DNA of 64,000 nucleotides from Nothophaeocryptopus gaeumannii (GCA_031771865.1 JASISA010000027.1:2914001-2978000), one strand, 5' to 3'. Shown: positions 44,182-55,427, counted from the first letter of the stretch. Notes: generated by a model from the sequence alone, not told the origin. Made by a program: numbers and translations.

Positions 44182-45340
44182 GGTGCGAGTGGTGAAATTC
44201 GCGAGTGGTTAGGCGTAGTCTCAAAGATACTCAGCACGCAGGAGCGGCAATGTGAGGATGATTGGAGGTGCTATCAAAACGCGGAGTCAGCTGTTCAGGC
44301 CTGTGTTTTGAAGGCGACGAGACGCGTCCCAACTCACAAAATGAAGCGCGAGGCTGAGGCTGTATGGTTAAAAGCAGTCAGAGACCTGCTCGCGGCCGTT
44401 ACTTGTCGTGATGCGTGATTAGAAGTCGTATCAACGTGAAAATGCAGGCCGCAGGATGGATGCAGCGGCGGCGGGAGTGCTGCAGATGCTGGCAGTAAGT
44501 GAGCTGCTCGGGATCTCGCACTGCTCCAGGCCGGCTCGAACGGCAACGCTGTGTAGAGTGTCGAAGTCCGGGGTGGTGGTAGTGGTGGTAAAGCAGTGCT
44601 GGAGGGGAGGAGCAGGAGGAGGAGGAGGGCGCAGACGCGAGGAGGAGGTTGTTGTTGCTGTCGCGCGTTGCAGGCGGGTGGAGAAGGTGAAGTTGCAGAT
44701 CGAGATGCCAAGGCAAGCGCAGTGCAGAACGAAGCAGAGCAGCGAGACTTCAGGTTCGCGCGCGTCGAATGTTTTGACGGGACGGACAAGGACCCGAGCG
44801 GCGCGCGGGTCAATGCTGAATGGTTCGAGAGCGCTGGCGAAGGCACAAACAACCTCAAATGTTGTCAACAGCGGAGGCGGCGGTGCTCGATGACGGACTT
44901 GAAAGTGAAAGCTCAAGCTTGCTTGTTGTCTGGCGCGTTCATTGGTGATGGTGATGCAGAAAGAAGCAGTCGCCCTCGATTCCATCTCCCGCCAGCGTCG
45001 CGACGACTTGTTGCTGTGTCAACGCGCACCGCCGCAGCTACTACGCCACGCCAAGCATTCAGTTTCTGTTTCGCGCTCCAAACTTAAAGTCAAAGTCCAG
45101 AGAAAGCAGAAGGCTCGGCTCGGGCCCGCTCTGCCGCCCCTGCGGCATTGCTTCTCCTCTGGGACGGGCAATGCATGCACCTCTCTCCCAGGTTGTTCTG
45201 TTCCACTCCAAGTGGTAGGCGGTAGTCGCAGCATCTCTTTCCTTACATGTAGCCATTGATATCACGTTACCGCTTCGATCCATCCCGCCCTCTCGCAAAG
45301 GCCGGGCACGACTGCCACCCGCTTGCCACCACCCCTAGCA
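44182..45340. other. divergent promoter region of cyclin B and uL2m
   Basis: Over 1.1 kb without a supported gene. It contains GGT- and GAGGAG-rich low-complexity sequence around 44570-44660. Overlapping frames on both strands reflect that composition. Confidence 0.5.
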
Positions 45341-46530
45341 ATGCTTCAACCGCGAATACGGCCCATCTGCCTCCAATGCCGCAGTCTCTTGTCGTCCGCC
45401 CTCGCTGCTCCCTCTGCGCTGCGCAGACCATATGCGACCGCTGTTGAGCAGCCTATTCCGGCGTCCAGCGCATCGAACGATGTCGCCTCTTTTACTCCGC
45501 CCACCGCGGGTGCGCCGATGAGGAAGAAGGGTGGCTTCCAGCTCAAAACCTACAAGCCCCGGACACCTGGTACACGACACTTGCGGCGACCCATCAACGA
45601 CCATCTGTGGAAGGGCAAGCCTTATCGTAAACTCACATTCACCAAGCTCGGCCATGGCAAGGGTGGCCGCAACAACAGCGGAAGAGTCACAGTGCGCCAT
45701 CGTGGAGGTGGTCATCGACGAAGGATCAGGACTGTCGATTATGTGCGCCAGGAGCCAGGAAAGCATCTCGTTGAACGCATCGAATATGACCCGAACAGAT
45801 CTGCTCATTTGGCTCTCCTCACAAACATCAAAACGCAAGCCAAAAGCTACATCATCGCTGCCGAGGGCATGCGTGCTGGGGACACGGTGGAGTCTTTCCT
45901 GTCTGGCATCCGAAAGGAGCTGTTAGCAAGTATGGGCGGTACTGTAGATCCGGGCATGCTTGCTGCGAAGACTGCATTCCGGGGTAATTGTTTGCCCATG
46001 CACATGATACCGCTTGGTACGCAAGTCTACTGCGTTGGATCAACCCCTGGGAGGGGCGCAGTCTTTTGTCGAAGCGCTGGCACCTATGCTACCGTAATTG
46101 CCAAAGAGGAGCGTGGGAAGAAGGTCATCGACGTGACAGTCCGCTTACAGAGCGGCGAGGTGCGGAAGGTGAGCAGAGATGCATGCGCTACGATCGGCTC
46201 TGCGAGCAACCCTCATTGGCACTTCCGACAGTTGGGCAAAGCAGGGCGGAGCAGATGGCTCAATATCAGGCCGACTGTGCGTGGAGTAGCCATGAACGCT
46301 GTCGATCACCCTCATGGTGGTGGTCGCGGTAAGAGCAAGGGAAACGTGCATCCTGTGTCCATATGGGGCACACCGGTAAGCCTCTACTGCTGCATAGCTT
46401 CGAAGGCGAAAGTTTCTGACGAGAGTCGCAGGCCAAAGGTGGGTACAAAACACGCAAGAAGCGCAATCCGAACCAATACGTCGTTCAGGAGCGTCCACGG
46501 AATCAAGGGAAACGGCGCGCCAAGAACTGA
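45341..46530 (+). CDS. RML2: mitochondrial large-subunit ribosomal protein uL2m
   Basis: Exons 45341-46375 and 46432-46530 join to 377 residues. The N-terminus (MLQPRIRPICLQCRSLLSS...) is a plausible mitochondrial presequence. The bacterial L2 signature is clear: KPRTPGTRHLRRP, a GGRNNSGRVTVRHRGGGH core, NPHWHFRQLGKAGRSRW, and the peptidyl-transferase loop RGVAMNAVDHPHGGGRGK. The short second exon carries the basic C-terminus (YKTRKKRNPNQY). The protein sits at the peptidyl-transferase centre of the mitoribosome. The intron is 56 nt long. Confidence 0.95.
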
Positions 46531-46884
46531 GCATGGACATATTGGCATCATGGAGGGAGGTGTTCTACACATCAGCGTGTATAGCACGACAAGATGTATC
46601 AACCAGAATCGTAATGTCAGACATACACGCCACGATACCTCTTTTTAAGGTTCAATACTCTCCCTGTACTCAGTGTACTCCTACCTCTAATCGCCGTCAA
46701 TCTCCGATCAGCCGCGGCTCGCAGCACTTATCGCATGGCACAAACACCCGACGTTCCAATCCCCCCATGCACTACTGCACTACTCGACAACAGCACAGCA
46801 GGACAACAGCACAACGTCGTCTGACCGCACTGTACTACTTCTCCCAACAAGTACTTCATTTCCCACTTCCCAGTCGCAACGACC
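46531..46884. other. intergenic region, no gene seen
   Basis: 3' flank of uL2m and promoter of the HIT gene. It includes a run of CAGCACAGC/ACAACAGCAC repeats at about 46785-46815. Confidence 0.5.
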
Positions 46885-47538
46885 ATGTCAACTGTTGACG
46901 AGCTGTACCCCATTCCCTGCGCCTTCTGCAACATCAGCAATGCCTTCCCCCACGAATCTACGGCAGATATCCCTCATGATCCAGATCCGGAAAAGACATC
47001 GCCGCAATGTCACCTGCTGCTCTCTTCGGCTCTAGTCCTGGCTTTTCTCGACATCATGCCCATATCACCCGGTCACATCTTGGTAACAACGAGGAGACAC
47101 TACCGGAAGCTATCAGACCTCCGGCCGTCGAGCGACAAGAGCTTGGATGATTGGGCATCGCGACGGGAAGCAGCTGAGGCGCGGGATACGGCGCGTGCGC
47201 TGGGCGAGTGGCTTCCCATCATCAGCAGAGCGCTTTGCGCAGTCACTGGCATTGAGGATTGGAACGTGGTGCAGAATAATGGCGAGAGGGCCGCGCAGGT
47301 CGTGCCGCATATCCACTTTCATATCATTCCTCGCTATCAGGAAGGGCGCGAGGAAGTCAATAGGAATGGTAGGACTGATTGGGGCACGTTGAAAAGCTGG
47401 AAAATGTTTGGGAGAGGATCGCGGGAAGATTTGGACGATGATGAAGCAAGGGAGTTGGCGAAAAAGCTGAGGCAGGCCATCCGGGCGGAGGTCGAGAATG
47501 GTGATGCGGAGGCATTGGAGGAAAAGTCAAGACTGTGA
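46885..47538 (+). CDS. HIT-family nucleotide-binding protein
   Basis: A single exon encodes 217 residues. The histidine triad H-I-H-F-H-I-I marks the active site, where the central His attacks the alpha-phosphate of nucleoside phosphoramidates or dinucleotides. An N-terminal CAFCNI motif, followed by FLDIMPISPGHILVTTRRHY, matches Hint-type and related proteins. The C-terminal extension (EDLDDDEARELAKKLRQAI) is charged and helical. It is probably a cytosolic or nuclear hydrolase; the exact substrate cannot be told. It converges with the BTB-like gene across about 250 bases. Confidence 0.9.
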   Translation: MSTVDELYPIPCAFCNISNAFPHESTADIPHDPDPEKTSPQCHLLLSSALVLAFLDIMPISPGHILVTTRRHYRKLSDLRPSSDKSLDDWASRREAAEARDTARALGEWLPIISRALCAVTGIEDWNVVQNNGERAAQVVPHIHFHIIPRYQEGREEVNRNGRTDWGTLKSWKMFGRGSREDLDDDEARELAKKLRQAIRAEVENGDAEALEEKSRL

Positions 47539-47784
47539 GCATTGCTCTCTGGATTGAAACTCAGTCAAGGTATCGATGGGCTGGCTAAGATCTGCTGAAA
47601 ATTTGGGCCACCAGCACCACCACGACGGCTGATATAGGAAAGTAAGATCGCTGCCGACGAGCAGGCTTGAAGAAAGCCTCATCAATCTTGCTCGGGAGCT
47701 TGCTGGTCTCCGGGGTCCTTCGCTTCATTTCGCTGCGGAGCTCCATCGACACTTCCCACTGCTAGCCCCTGATTGGTATACAGC

Positions 47785-48508
47785 CTACACTTGCTCCCTC
47801 GTCGCCACTGAACGCTCTTGCCTGTAACAAGGCGATCCTGCGGTAATGTGTCCATGATACAGGCAAGGATTCAGCATCGCTGGTAGCTCGACATGATGAT
47901 GGCAAGAAGAATGCTCTGACTTGCGCTTCATGAAAGCAGCGACAAGCATACGAGCAAAGTCCAGATCCTCCACGAAAGCGCCGAGATCCTGTCCATCACC
48001 AGCAGGATGCCGCTCGTACTCAGCCATGACGATCCAATCGACGATCATCCTCCGCAATTCCGCTCCTGGTCGACTGTGCTTGATGATCGAAGGCATGGCC
48101 GTCTCCACCACTGCAAAGCTGTCGGTCTTTCGAAGAAGAGCAAAGGCCTCGTCGACAATTCGGTCCCTGAAATCCACCAGATGTAGTCTCTCACCCACCT
48201 GGTATGCCTGTGTCAATCGCTTCAGCCGATCAGAGCAGGCATCTATCCGAGAATTGTCCGCCATTCTTTCTGAGCTCTCGAAAAGAGGCACGTAATACAG
48301 CCAGCGAGCGAACATGCGAAGTCCTTGGTATGGCACATTTACCTCTATGGCTCTCATACGCAAAGCGACTCCATCGGCGGCTTTCTCGACCAATTCTTTG
48401 AGACGTTTTGAGGCCCTTAGTAAAAGTCTCTCATGAATGTTAATTGGTGGACTCCATGGTGGGCCATTTGGCTCGGTGCAGCTGATTGATATGATTGTGT
48501 CGGAAGGT
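47785..48508 (-). CDS. BTB/POZ-like protein, 5' end unresolved
   Basis: The last exon runs from an acceptor at about 48508 to the stop at 47785, coding for about 240 residues. It opens with PSDTIISISC, then INIHERLLLRASKRLKELV, which matches the start of a BTB/POZ domain (SDxxI..., then HxxLL.ASxxF). A conserved pattern MFARWLYYVPLFES and LTQAYQVGERLHLVDFRDRIVDEAF continues the fungal BTB-like family. A Cys/His-rich tail (SSCHHHVE) ends it. An upstream exon starting with ATG at about 48576 (MARV) is likely, but I could not find a canonical donor giving the right phase; a GC donor would fit. Function is unknown; BTB proteins often mediate dimerisation or Cul3 binding. Confidence 0.55.
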
Positions 48509-49388
48509 CTGTTGACACATTCATTAGTTACTTGCCATCCCAGTCTCCTACGCTATACGCACTCGAACTCTGGCCATGTTGGCGGTGTTCTGAGGTCTGA
48601 TAGTTAATTCCGCTGTGTGCATACCTCTCCTCGACCTGGCTGTACCAGCTTGAAAATTTATATCAGGACTTTATACGAACACACAAAGGCTGTGCCTTCT
48701 CATTCACACCATCTTCTCTCCTTCACGAGATCAAGCGTGGCAAGTTTGAAACGCAGAGTCGACCGTGAAGAAAGATTTCCAATATTTCCGCTAGTTGTGT
48801 AGAGTAAACTTTGCAAGGAGGCAGTTTCTACAAATTCGACGACTTGGAGCGAATAAATTGAACTCAAGAGGGCCTGCTAGAGGTCCAGATTATTTTCGCG
48901 AGGGTTTTGCATGTGAATCGCTGATCTGAAAGAATCGAATGAGAGATGAGCAGTAAAACGTCCGTAAATATTCTGTTTCTGTCCCTACTTCGGCACAGAA
49001 CAACATTAAGGGTATGTACAAGCACAACATTTAAGAAAGCATACAGGCGCAGTAGCAGTTGTGGTATCTCGTTTCCTCCCAATCTCGTCAAAGTAATAAG
49101 AAAACTTTCCATTCAGCTGCGAAGACAGAATGTCTGCCATTTGCTGAGCACGATCCCTTCCCTGTCTCCCCGCGTTGAGAAACTCGTCGTATGTATATAG
49201 CGGCGCAAAGGGAAAGAGAATACGATGTCCGCCGGCCGTGAAGCGTCGATCCATGCGGCGATGATGAATTGAAGCGCTGGCGCCATGCGGAAGAAGTGAT
49301 CAACATCCAGATGTAGAAAGAAATGTACCGGGAAGATGAAGCTGTGCTTTCAGCTTTGTGTGGTGAAGAATTGCCGTTAGGCTAAAGA
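48509..49388. other. intergenic region with doubtful ORF
   Basis: A minus-strand frame of 82 codons at 49006-49254 (MDRRFTAGG...) looks partly protein-like. It lies directly downstream of the kelch gene on the same strand and may be 3' untranslated sequence or a decayed exon. Nothing else is supported. Confidence 0.4.
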
Positions 49389-51827
49389 CTAGGCCTGGTT
49401 TCTATTCAGCCCAAGATTCAGCCAGCTCATATCTGCATTGATGGGCTTCTGTGTTTCTTGCGCGCCCGGCGCGGACTGGGATTCGTTCTTGTCCTTGCTT
49501 TGTATTCTGTCGAGATAGTCTGCGCCGGGGAAGACAGTCACGGTACTATCGCGATCTTCGGCAGGCCTATTAGTGAGCGCGGGTGCCTTTGGTAATGCCC
49601 ATTCTGAGCTAGGACCTGCTGCGTGGCTCAGTTTGATCTTTGGCGGCTTGTAGTTGGTGCCTGCGCCTGGAAAGAAGCCTGCTGACTTGCCGCGGGACGG
49701 TACACGCCGCTCGTGAACGCTGTTGGTGTAGACGCTGCTGGACGGCCGTCCGCGGTCAAGGCCGCTCATGGGTGACCAGGGGGCTTGAACCTCGTTATGA
49801 TATTCGCTCGTCACATTGCTACTGATTGTGGAGCGGTTGTCATAAGAGTTTATGCTGGTCGATCGTGAGTCTCGAGGGTCGACAATTTGACCTTGTTGTT
49901 CGTTGCCGAATCGCGCTGCGCCACCAGATCTGGAGAGGTCTTCCCTCGAATCTGCAAATGCAGGAGATCCAGAGGCGACGTGAGATAACCGCTGCCCATC
50001 GGTGGTCTTGGTGAAATCCACATCAAGCGGAGGAACTAAGGCCGAGGAAGGTATACGAGACGCTTGCGACGGTCGGCGCTCGTCTGTTGAATATACGGAG
50101 TCAACGCTGAGCGTGTTAGGCTTGACGTATGCCGACGGTATGTGGGAAAGACCATTTGGTCCCGTCGGCTGACTCGTTGCGAAGTATTTTGACCATCCGG
50201 AGCTACGCTTCCTTTCCGTCCGTGTCTCCTTGTCAAGCGACGTGCCGGTCGCAACAACGCCGGGAACAGCGAAAGTAGACTTCGCCATAGGGCTTTGAGA
50301 ACCAATATCAATCATCTCATGGTTCTCTGCTGGCAACAGGTTTCCATCCCTGTCCTTAACAAGCTGGGCCGTGCTCTCGAAGCTAGCTTTGGGAGCGTGA
50401 TCATTCGTGTTACGTCTGTTGCCAGGACCCCATTTGCCAGCCATGATAGCGAGGGAGCTGTGCGAGCCGTTGGCGTTGTTGAATCGTACGTTCGGAGGTG
50501 GAAGCTCATTGGCAGACATTCCTGCCTCTTTCATGAACGACGCGCCCCTATCAGCAAAACTCAGTTGCCTGTCATTGGCGCCATCATGATTTTTCTCCTC
50601 AAGATAGCCATCTTTCTTCTTTTCCTTCAGCTTCCGGTATCTCAGGAATAAGAGTACCAGGATGAACACGGCTGCTATTCCACATAAAACTCCTAGGGTG
50701 ATGCCCAGTGTTCTCATGGTCCGATCGTGAGCAGAAGGGCCACCAGAACCTGCGGCAGATGTTGTTGTGGCGGCAGGCGCTACTGATTCTGTTGGCGTCG
50801 ATGTTGCAGTGGGAGTCGTAGATGTCGCCTGCAGTGGCTGTTGTTGTTTTGAGTTGAAGAATGCACCGACGTCGACCCACGAGTTTTGAGTTTCGTTGAA
50901 CATGATGATCGGGTCGTTCTCGTTGCCACCAGCCATAACTACGAGGCCATTTGAATCTCGTGCGATCGAACAGTCTGTGCGCGTTGATGTGGGAGCATTC
51001 GTACTGTTATAAGAAGGCCAATCCGAAAGACTCAAATCCCTTCTTCGTTCCTTGGAAGCTGTGTTGCTTCCGACTGTTTGGCCAGAATACGCAGGTTGGC
51101 CATTCACGCCCTGGAGCACAAGGCCCCGTGCAGTGTTTGGCGATGTGTGCATATTGTAGATCTGCAGGACTTTACTCCCGTCCGTGCCGTCAACAATGAC
51201 GCCTCGCGTAGCTGTATTCAATGGCTCGGAAAGGTCAGTGGCAAGCTGGGTCCATCCATCATCGGGGCCAAAAAGCCATATTTGATTGCTGGTCTGTTGG
51301 CCACCGGCCATGACTGCGTGACTGCTGTTCCATGCGGTAAGGATTGGATTATTGGCAGGCGGGGCGTTGGATGTGTATGATTGGACGACGTAGGGTGGTT
51401 GCGTCTGAAGCAGAAAGGTCTGAGATGAGAGATCTGCGGGTGCATCCTCCGGAGATCCAGCGTAGATGAGTATCTGTTGTGTGTCCCTCAAATAGGCTAC
51501 GCTGTGATTGACTCGGTTTTGAAGGACATCCGCAAGCGGATTGAGAGATTCCCAAGTCTGATTGGTGAAGAAGTACCTCTGCAAGCCCATGTAGCTGCCA
51601 TCATCCGCCCCTCCCCCTATAACGTACAGGGCAGACTCTCCATTGGCATCCGCCTTGACGCAGGCTGGCGCATTGACAGTCTGACCGGACTTCTGCTCGC
51701 TCCAGGTAGCATTTTCCTTAAGTGGCAAGGACTGCAGTGCGCCGCCATTGTCGAAGACATAAAGCGTGTCGTTATCGATGGCGGAGCAATGGCCGCTCAG
51801 TGCAGACGACGGCTGAGGAGTGGACAT
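49389..51827 (-). CDS. kelch-like single-span membrane protein
   Basis: A single uninterrupted frame encodes 812 residues. Residues 1 to about 330 show kelch-type beta-propeller repeats (ALYVIGGGADDGSY, HAVMAGGQQTSNQIW, LVVMAGGNENDPI). A Ser/Thr-rich stalk (about 333-368) precedes one strong membrane segment at about 374-396 (ITLGVLCGIAAVFILVLLF), followed by a basic stop-transfer sequence (RYRKLKEKKK). The cytosolic tail of about 415 residues is Ser-rich and disordered. This layout is common in filamentous fungi as a probable surface sensor or adhesion protein; no function is proven. No signal peptide is visible at the predicted start, which is odd for this topology. The ATG is overlapped by the stop of an upstream ORF (TAATG), and the same bases could also serve as a branch point followed by an acceptor (CTAAT, then CTCAG), so an extra 5' exon is possible. 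Confidence 0.8.
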   Translation of the reverse strand: MSTPQPSSALSGHCSAIDNDTLYVFDNGGALQSLPLKENATWSEQKSGQTVNAPACVKADANGESALYVIGGGADDGSYMGLQRYFFTNQTWESLNPLADVLQNRVNHSVAYLRDTQQILIYAGSPEDAPADLSSQTFLLQTQPPYVVQSYTSNAPPANNPILTAWNSSHAVMAGGQQTSNQIWLFGPDDGWTQLATDLSEPLNTATRGVIVDGTDGSKVLQIYNMHTSPNTARGLVLQGVNGQPAYSGQTVGSNTASKERRRDLSLSDWPSYNSTNAPTSTRTDCSIARDSNGLVVMAGGNENDPIIMFNETQNSWVDVGAFFNSKQQQPLQATSTTPTATSTPTESVAPAATTTSAAGSGGPSAHDRTMRTLGITLGVLCGIAAVFILVLLFLRYRKLKEKKKDGYLEEKNHDGANDRQLSFADRGASFMKEAGMSANELPPPNVRFNNANGSHSSLAIMAGKWGPGNRRNTNDHAPKASFESTAQLVKDRDGNLLPAENHEMIDIGSQSPMAKSTFAVPGVVATGTSLDKETRTERKRSSGWSKYFATSQPTGPNGLSHIPSAYVKPNTLSVDSVYSTDERRPSQASRIPSSALVPPLDVDFTKTTDGQRLSHVASGSPAFADSREDLSRSGGAARFGNEQQGQIVDPRDSRSTSINSYDNRSTISSNVTSEYHNEVQAPWSPMSGLDRGRPSSSVYTNSVHERRVPSRGKSAGFFPGAGTNYKPPKIKLSHAAGPSSEWALPKAPALTNRPAEDRDSTVTVFPGADYLDRIQSKDKNESQSAPGAQETQKPINADMSWLNLGLNRNQA

Positions 51828-51964
51828 TAGGGGGCGATTCTCGCCGAGGAGCTCGGTAGCTTTGCGCTGTAGAAAGGCCGGCCGCTATGCAAACAGCAGC
51901 GGCAAGTGATTAAGCGCAGTAGGCGAAGAGGGGAGAGACGCCGCCACGTCGGCGTTGTGGTCAT
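51827..51964 (-). promoter_or_regulatory. upstream ORF overlapping the kelch gene start (TAATG)
   Basis: A 45-codon ORF starts at the ATG at 51964 and ends in TAA at 51829-51827, so its last base is the first base of the main ATG at 51827. Such stop-start overlap can permit reinitiation and often makes a main ORF depend on termination upstream. The peptide is Arg/Leu-rich and not clearly a signal peptide. Whether it lies in the transcript is not known. Confidence 0.5.
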
Positions 51965-53713
51965 ACGGGGTTCGACGAGTGAGGTGTGGTTTGGAGTATG
52001 CGATGTAGCTCGAGGTGCGTGCAGCCGGGCGAGGCGAAACGCTCGAGGTAGGCGCCCAGGCGAGGTAGTCGGAGCAATAGAGAGCAGCGCACAGCAAGCT
52101 CGACCGTGGCGAGTGGTGGGTGGTGGGCTCCTTCTCCTCCTGGGCGCTGTGCAGTCGGTATGTAGCCAAGGTGCGGTGCGGTGCGAGGCGGCAGGCGTCA
52201 AGTCGGGGTCACTGTCACGGTGGAAGTTCGTGCAGCACAGAGGGCCGAGGACAGAAGACGAGCGAGTGTGGTGTGAACGAGCGGCGGCGTCGAGGTCGAT
52301 ACCGTATGCGATGCGAGGATGAAACGCGCGGAGGTCTAGGGGTCGTTTGGGTCGCAGTCGACGGATCCAATGGCGAACAGGCGAGCAGAGAGCGCAGATG
52401 AGTAACGAGCGTGGGTCGCGACAAGCATTACATTAATGATGCGGACAGAGAGAACAGGCAACCCGTCGACGGCGGAGGCGGCGGCAGCATCGATACCGGA
52501 TAGCAAGGGCGTCGTGGTCTCGGTGGTGGTGGTGGTGGTGGTCGTGCTGCTGCCGCTGAAGAGGTGGGAGTCGTGCAAACGCGAAGAGGACCAACGAACG
52601 CTCGCCCACGCTCCGCCTCCTCCTCCTGTGCTGCTGCAAGTCCACGCCGGGTACCTTGCCTTACCGCTTACCGCTGCCACTACTGCGGAACCACTCTAGT
52701 GCTCCGTACCTAGCCTCCTACTACCGACCGGCACCAGTGCCTCCCGTCCTACCATCCCATTTATCCCATGTCCGTGCGCCCGCGTCGCGATTCAAAAGGG
52801 GGCCGAGGAACATTTCATATTATTGCATGTATCCTCCTTCGCAACCGCTCAGCTACTCAATGCTGCTTCAATACTTCTCCTTTGCGCTGCGACCCTGTGT
52901 GCTACTGTAGCAGCAGTCCTGCGATGACTCGGCATATACACAATCCCATCTTTAGCAACACCCTGCGTGAGCTGCGCATTGACCACGCCGAGCATTCTGC
53001 AGCCGTGTACTTAAGATCCAACCCAAGAAGCGATGGTAAAGCATAATTACATGTTTTATACCCGCACCAAACCCTGTCTCAGCTTCCTCAGGCGTTTTTC
53101 TGCCGGCCCCCTGCTCGCGTACATCATGAAGCATCGGCGCACGGAAGCGCGCCCACCAGCTGCGAGCTTAACTCAGAAATACCGTGTAAAACAAGATTCA
53201 TGCCTGGTGTGCCTGCATCGTGCACGCGCTTGGCCTGGCTCTGACGACATCATTCTTGATTGAATTAAGTAAGCATGTGGTCAACTTTTCCCTTTTTTTT
53301 TGGTTAATCAGGCACTCTCATTGAGCGTTTCTGGAGCATTCAGATGGTGGTCGCTCTCTATGATCGCGTTGTGAACAACAGCAGCTCGAGAAGGTGAAGT
53401 TCGAGAGAGGACTTTTGAGATTCACGAAATGCTTCGAATTTCTTGCCGGCTGGCCAGTCAGCGCCCAGCAAGAGCGTTTCCGTATCACACCTTCTGTGAC
53501 TCCAACACTCGGGACGAACAGCCAGTGAATGCACGAATCTTCGCGCCTGTCCGCGGCGAAATAGACATCCCCTCACTTGTTGGGCCTGAATCGATCGCCT
53601 TGTCCTGACCAGGCTGGTATTCGGACCAGTGCAAAACTGCTGCGCTTCGCCCACAATTGGCAACGTGAGGGAGCGCGGACGTGGAGACCTCTTGAGAAAT
53701 TCTGTAAGCAACA
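51965..53713. other. intergenic region, no gene seen
   Basis: Upstream sequence of the kelch gene and 3' flank of TRP4. A (ggt)n run at about 52522-52542 and other triplet-rich stretches produce long but unconvincing frames on both strands. A T-rich tract lies at about 53287-53302. Confidence 0.5.
52522..52542. repeat. (ggt)n microsatellite
   Basis: About seven copies of ggt in uninterrupted tandem, outside supported genes. Confidence 0.7.
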
Positions 53714-55004
53714 TCACACATTGTTCGTGACATCCACAAATGCTTCCCACTGTCTGAGCGCCTCGCCGCTCCTGACGCACCATCTTGCTCGCCTCAGGCC
53801 CTCTTTCCATCTCAGACCGCCGGGACCTGTCTCCTTGATCACCTGGCCTCCATCTCCGGGGCCCATATTGCTCTGATCAGCCTCACAAACGCCAGAGAGT
53901 GTGAGCAAGGCCGCGGTATTGAGCAGACAGAAGTGAAGGACCGGATCGTCATCCGGCCGCTCATTGCGTAGAATTTGCATCAAGATCTCGGCGTTTTCGT
54001 CTGGGCCTTTACCACCGTGTACATCATCCAGAGGATGCCTCGGCAACCCGAAGTCTTCAGGGGACAGCGTAAATTTAGTCATTTCGACCACGTCTTTGTT
54101 CTGCCGGTCCGTCGATGGAACCTCGTGGATTAACCAGCAATGCGTGGGTCCGGCGCATGACAACTCGTCCATGTTCTCGTCTCCGCAGACAATGAGGGCC
54201 TTCTTGGCGCCGCTCAATCGGAGTGCATCTGCGAAATTCTGGCCAATGTCCTTCCGAGCGACTCCGAGAATGCGGCATTCGACCAACCCGGTGTCGTGGA
54301 CTGGGTTGGCCAATGGCCCTAGGAGGTTGAAGACAGTGCGCACAGGTACTTCTCGTCGGATCGCTGCTCCATGCTTCATGCCTGGATGCCATTCACGCGC
54401 ATAGAGGAAGGCATAATTGGTCTTTTCGTAGATTTGCGGGAGGTTCTGTGCTGTTGTGGCTGCAATGATTGGCGGTCTCGGTGCATGTTGTAATAGATCT
54501 GCTGAACCTGAAAGCGATGTGGAAGAGTTGTTCCCGTGCTTGGCCATCATTAGAATAGCCGAAGCAAGGATCGACGACGTCGTGGAAACGTTATAAGTGT
54601 TGTGGCCGTCACCACCAGTTCCCACAATGTCACACTGCTCAGCATTAGCGAGGGAATCCACTTTCTTTGCTTATGGCCAAGCAGCTCACCAGTCCACCAG
54701 CGTATCCGCCTTCGACTTTCCTTCGCTTCTCCAACACTTTGGTCAATGCCGTCTCATTAACTTGAGCGGCGGCCTCCCGCATTGACGAAGCACATGCCGC
54801 GAGTACTTCTGCTTGATGGTCAAGGTTCGTCGTGTGAAGGGCCCAAAGCAAGACACCGAACTGCACCGGTGATAGACTGTTCGTAAAGATCAGGGCGACC
54901 GCGGCAGCAATCTCCGCTGCCGAGACCTTCCTTGCGGACTCGAGCGTCGAGAGCTTTTTGAGGAGTGCGGATATTGACACATAGCCAGTGTTGTCGGGCG
55001 CCAT
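53714..55004 (-). CDS. TRP4: anthranilate phosphoribosyltransferase
   Basis: Two exons in transcript order, 55004-54690 and 54634-53714, join to 411 residues. The enzyme transfers phosphoribosyl from PRPP to anthranilate in tryptophan synthesis. The N-terminal helical domain holds SAAEIAAAVALIFTNSLSPVQFG. The catalytic domain starts with CDIVGTGGDGHNTYNVST, where GTGGDG binds the PRPP pyrophosphate, and continues with KHGN, the VFNLLGPLANP motif and an Asp-Glu site in GDENMDELS. The 55-nt intron was placed with its donor after GGL and its acceptor just before CDIV; this removes a stretch that does not belong to the family and uses a good GCTAAT branch site. It is divergent from the uL10m gene. 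Confidence 0.94.
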
Positions 55005-55427
55005 GTTGTCGAAATTTGGGTCAGCGGTGCAGAGCGAACGAGCCGAGTTTCACAATGGCAGAAAGTTGTCTTATTGCCGCCTGGGGAGAAGAGTCACTCT
55101 CGTGGAGGCTCGCTGGGGGCAACAGTGATTTATTGAATAGCCGGTTCTTTGTTTTTCGTATTCAGCCCGAGCTCTGGGATTCAGATTGTTGGTGTAGTCA
55201 TATGGTAGTCCCTGTCTTTATTCCGAGCAGCCACTGCGGGAAATTTTGTTTGTGAGCCGTGAGCCGCAAAGCCATTGCCTCTCCCGACTACACGCCTAGA
55301 ATCCCTGTGAACTTTTCACACACTTATGGCCGTCGCAACTCCAGCAAATACACACGCGATCCAGCCAGTTTCCTACAGACCGGTGAATGCCGGCTCATGA
55401 TTGTCCGTGTTCCTCCCCAATAGCGAC
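55005..55427. other. divergent promoter of TRP4 and uL10m
   Basis: No gene is seen. The 420 bases separate two genes transcribed away from each other. Confidence 0.5.

Noticed and set aside
44334..45087. Several 100-180 codon frames between cyclin B and uL2m
   Set aside because: Low-complexity triplet repeats on both strands; no start or family support.
49006..49254. 82-codon minus-strand frame downstream of the kelch gene
   Set aside because: Partly protein-like but isolated, and most likely in the 3' untranslated region; noted only.
54635..54689. A 25-nt intron or frameshift in TRP4 between GGL and VDSLANAEQ
   Set aside because: The 55-nt intron with donor GTGAGC and acceptor GAGCAG removes the extra residues, has a proper branch site and restores the family motif, so no frameshift is needed.
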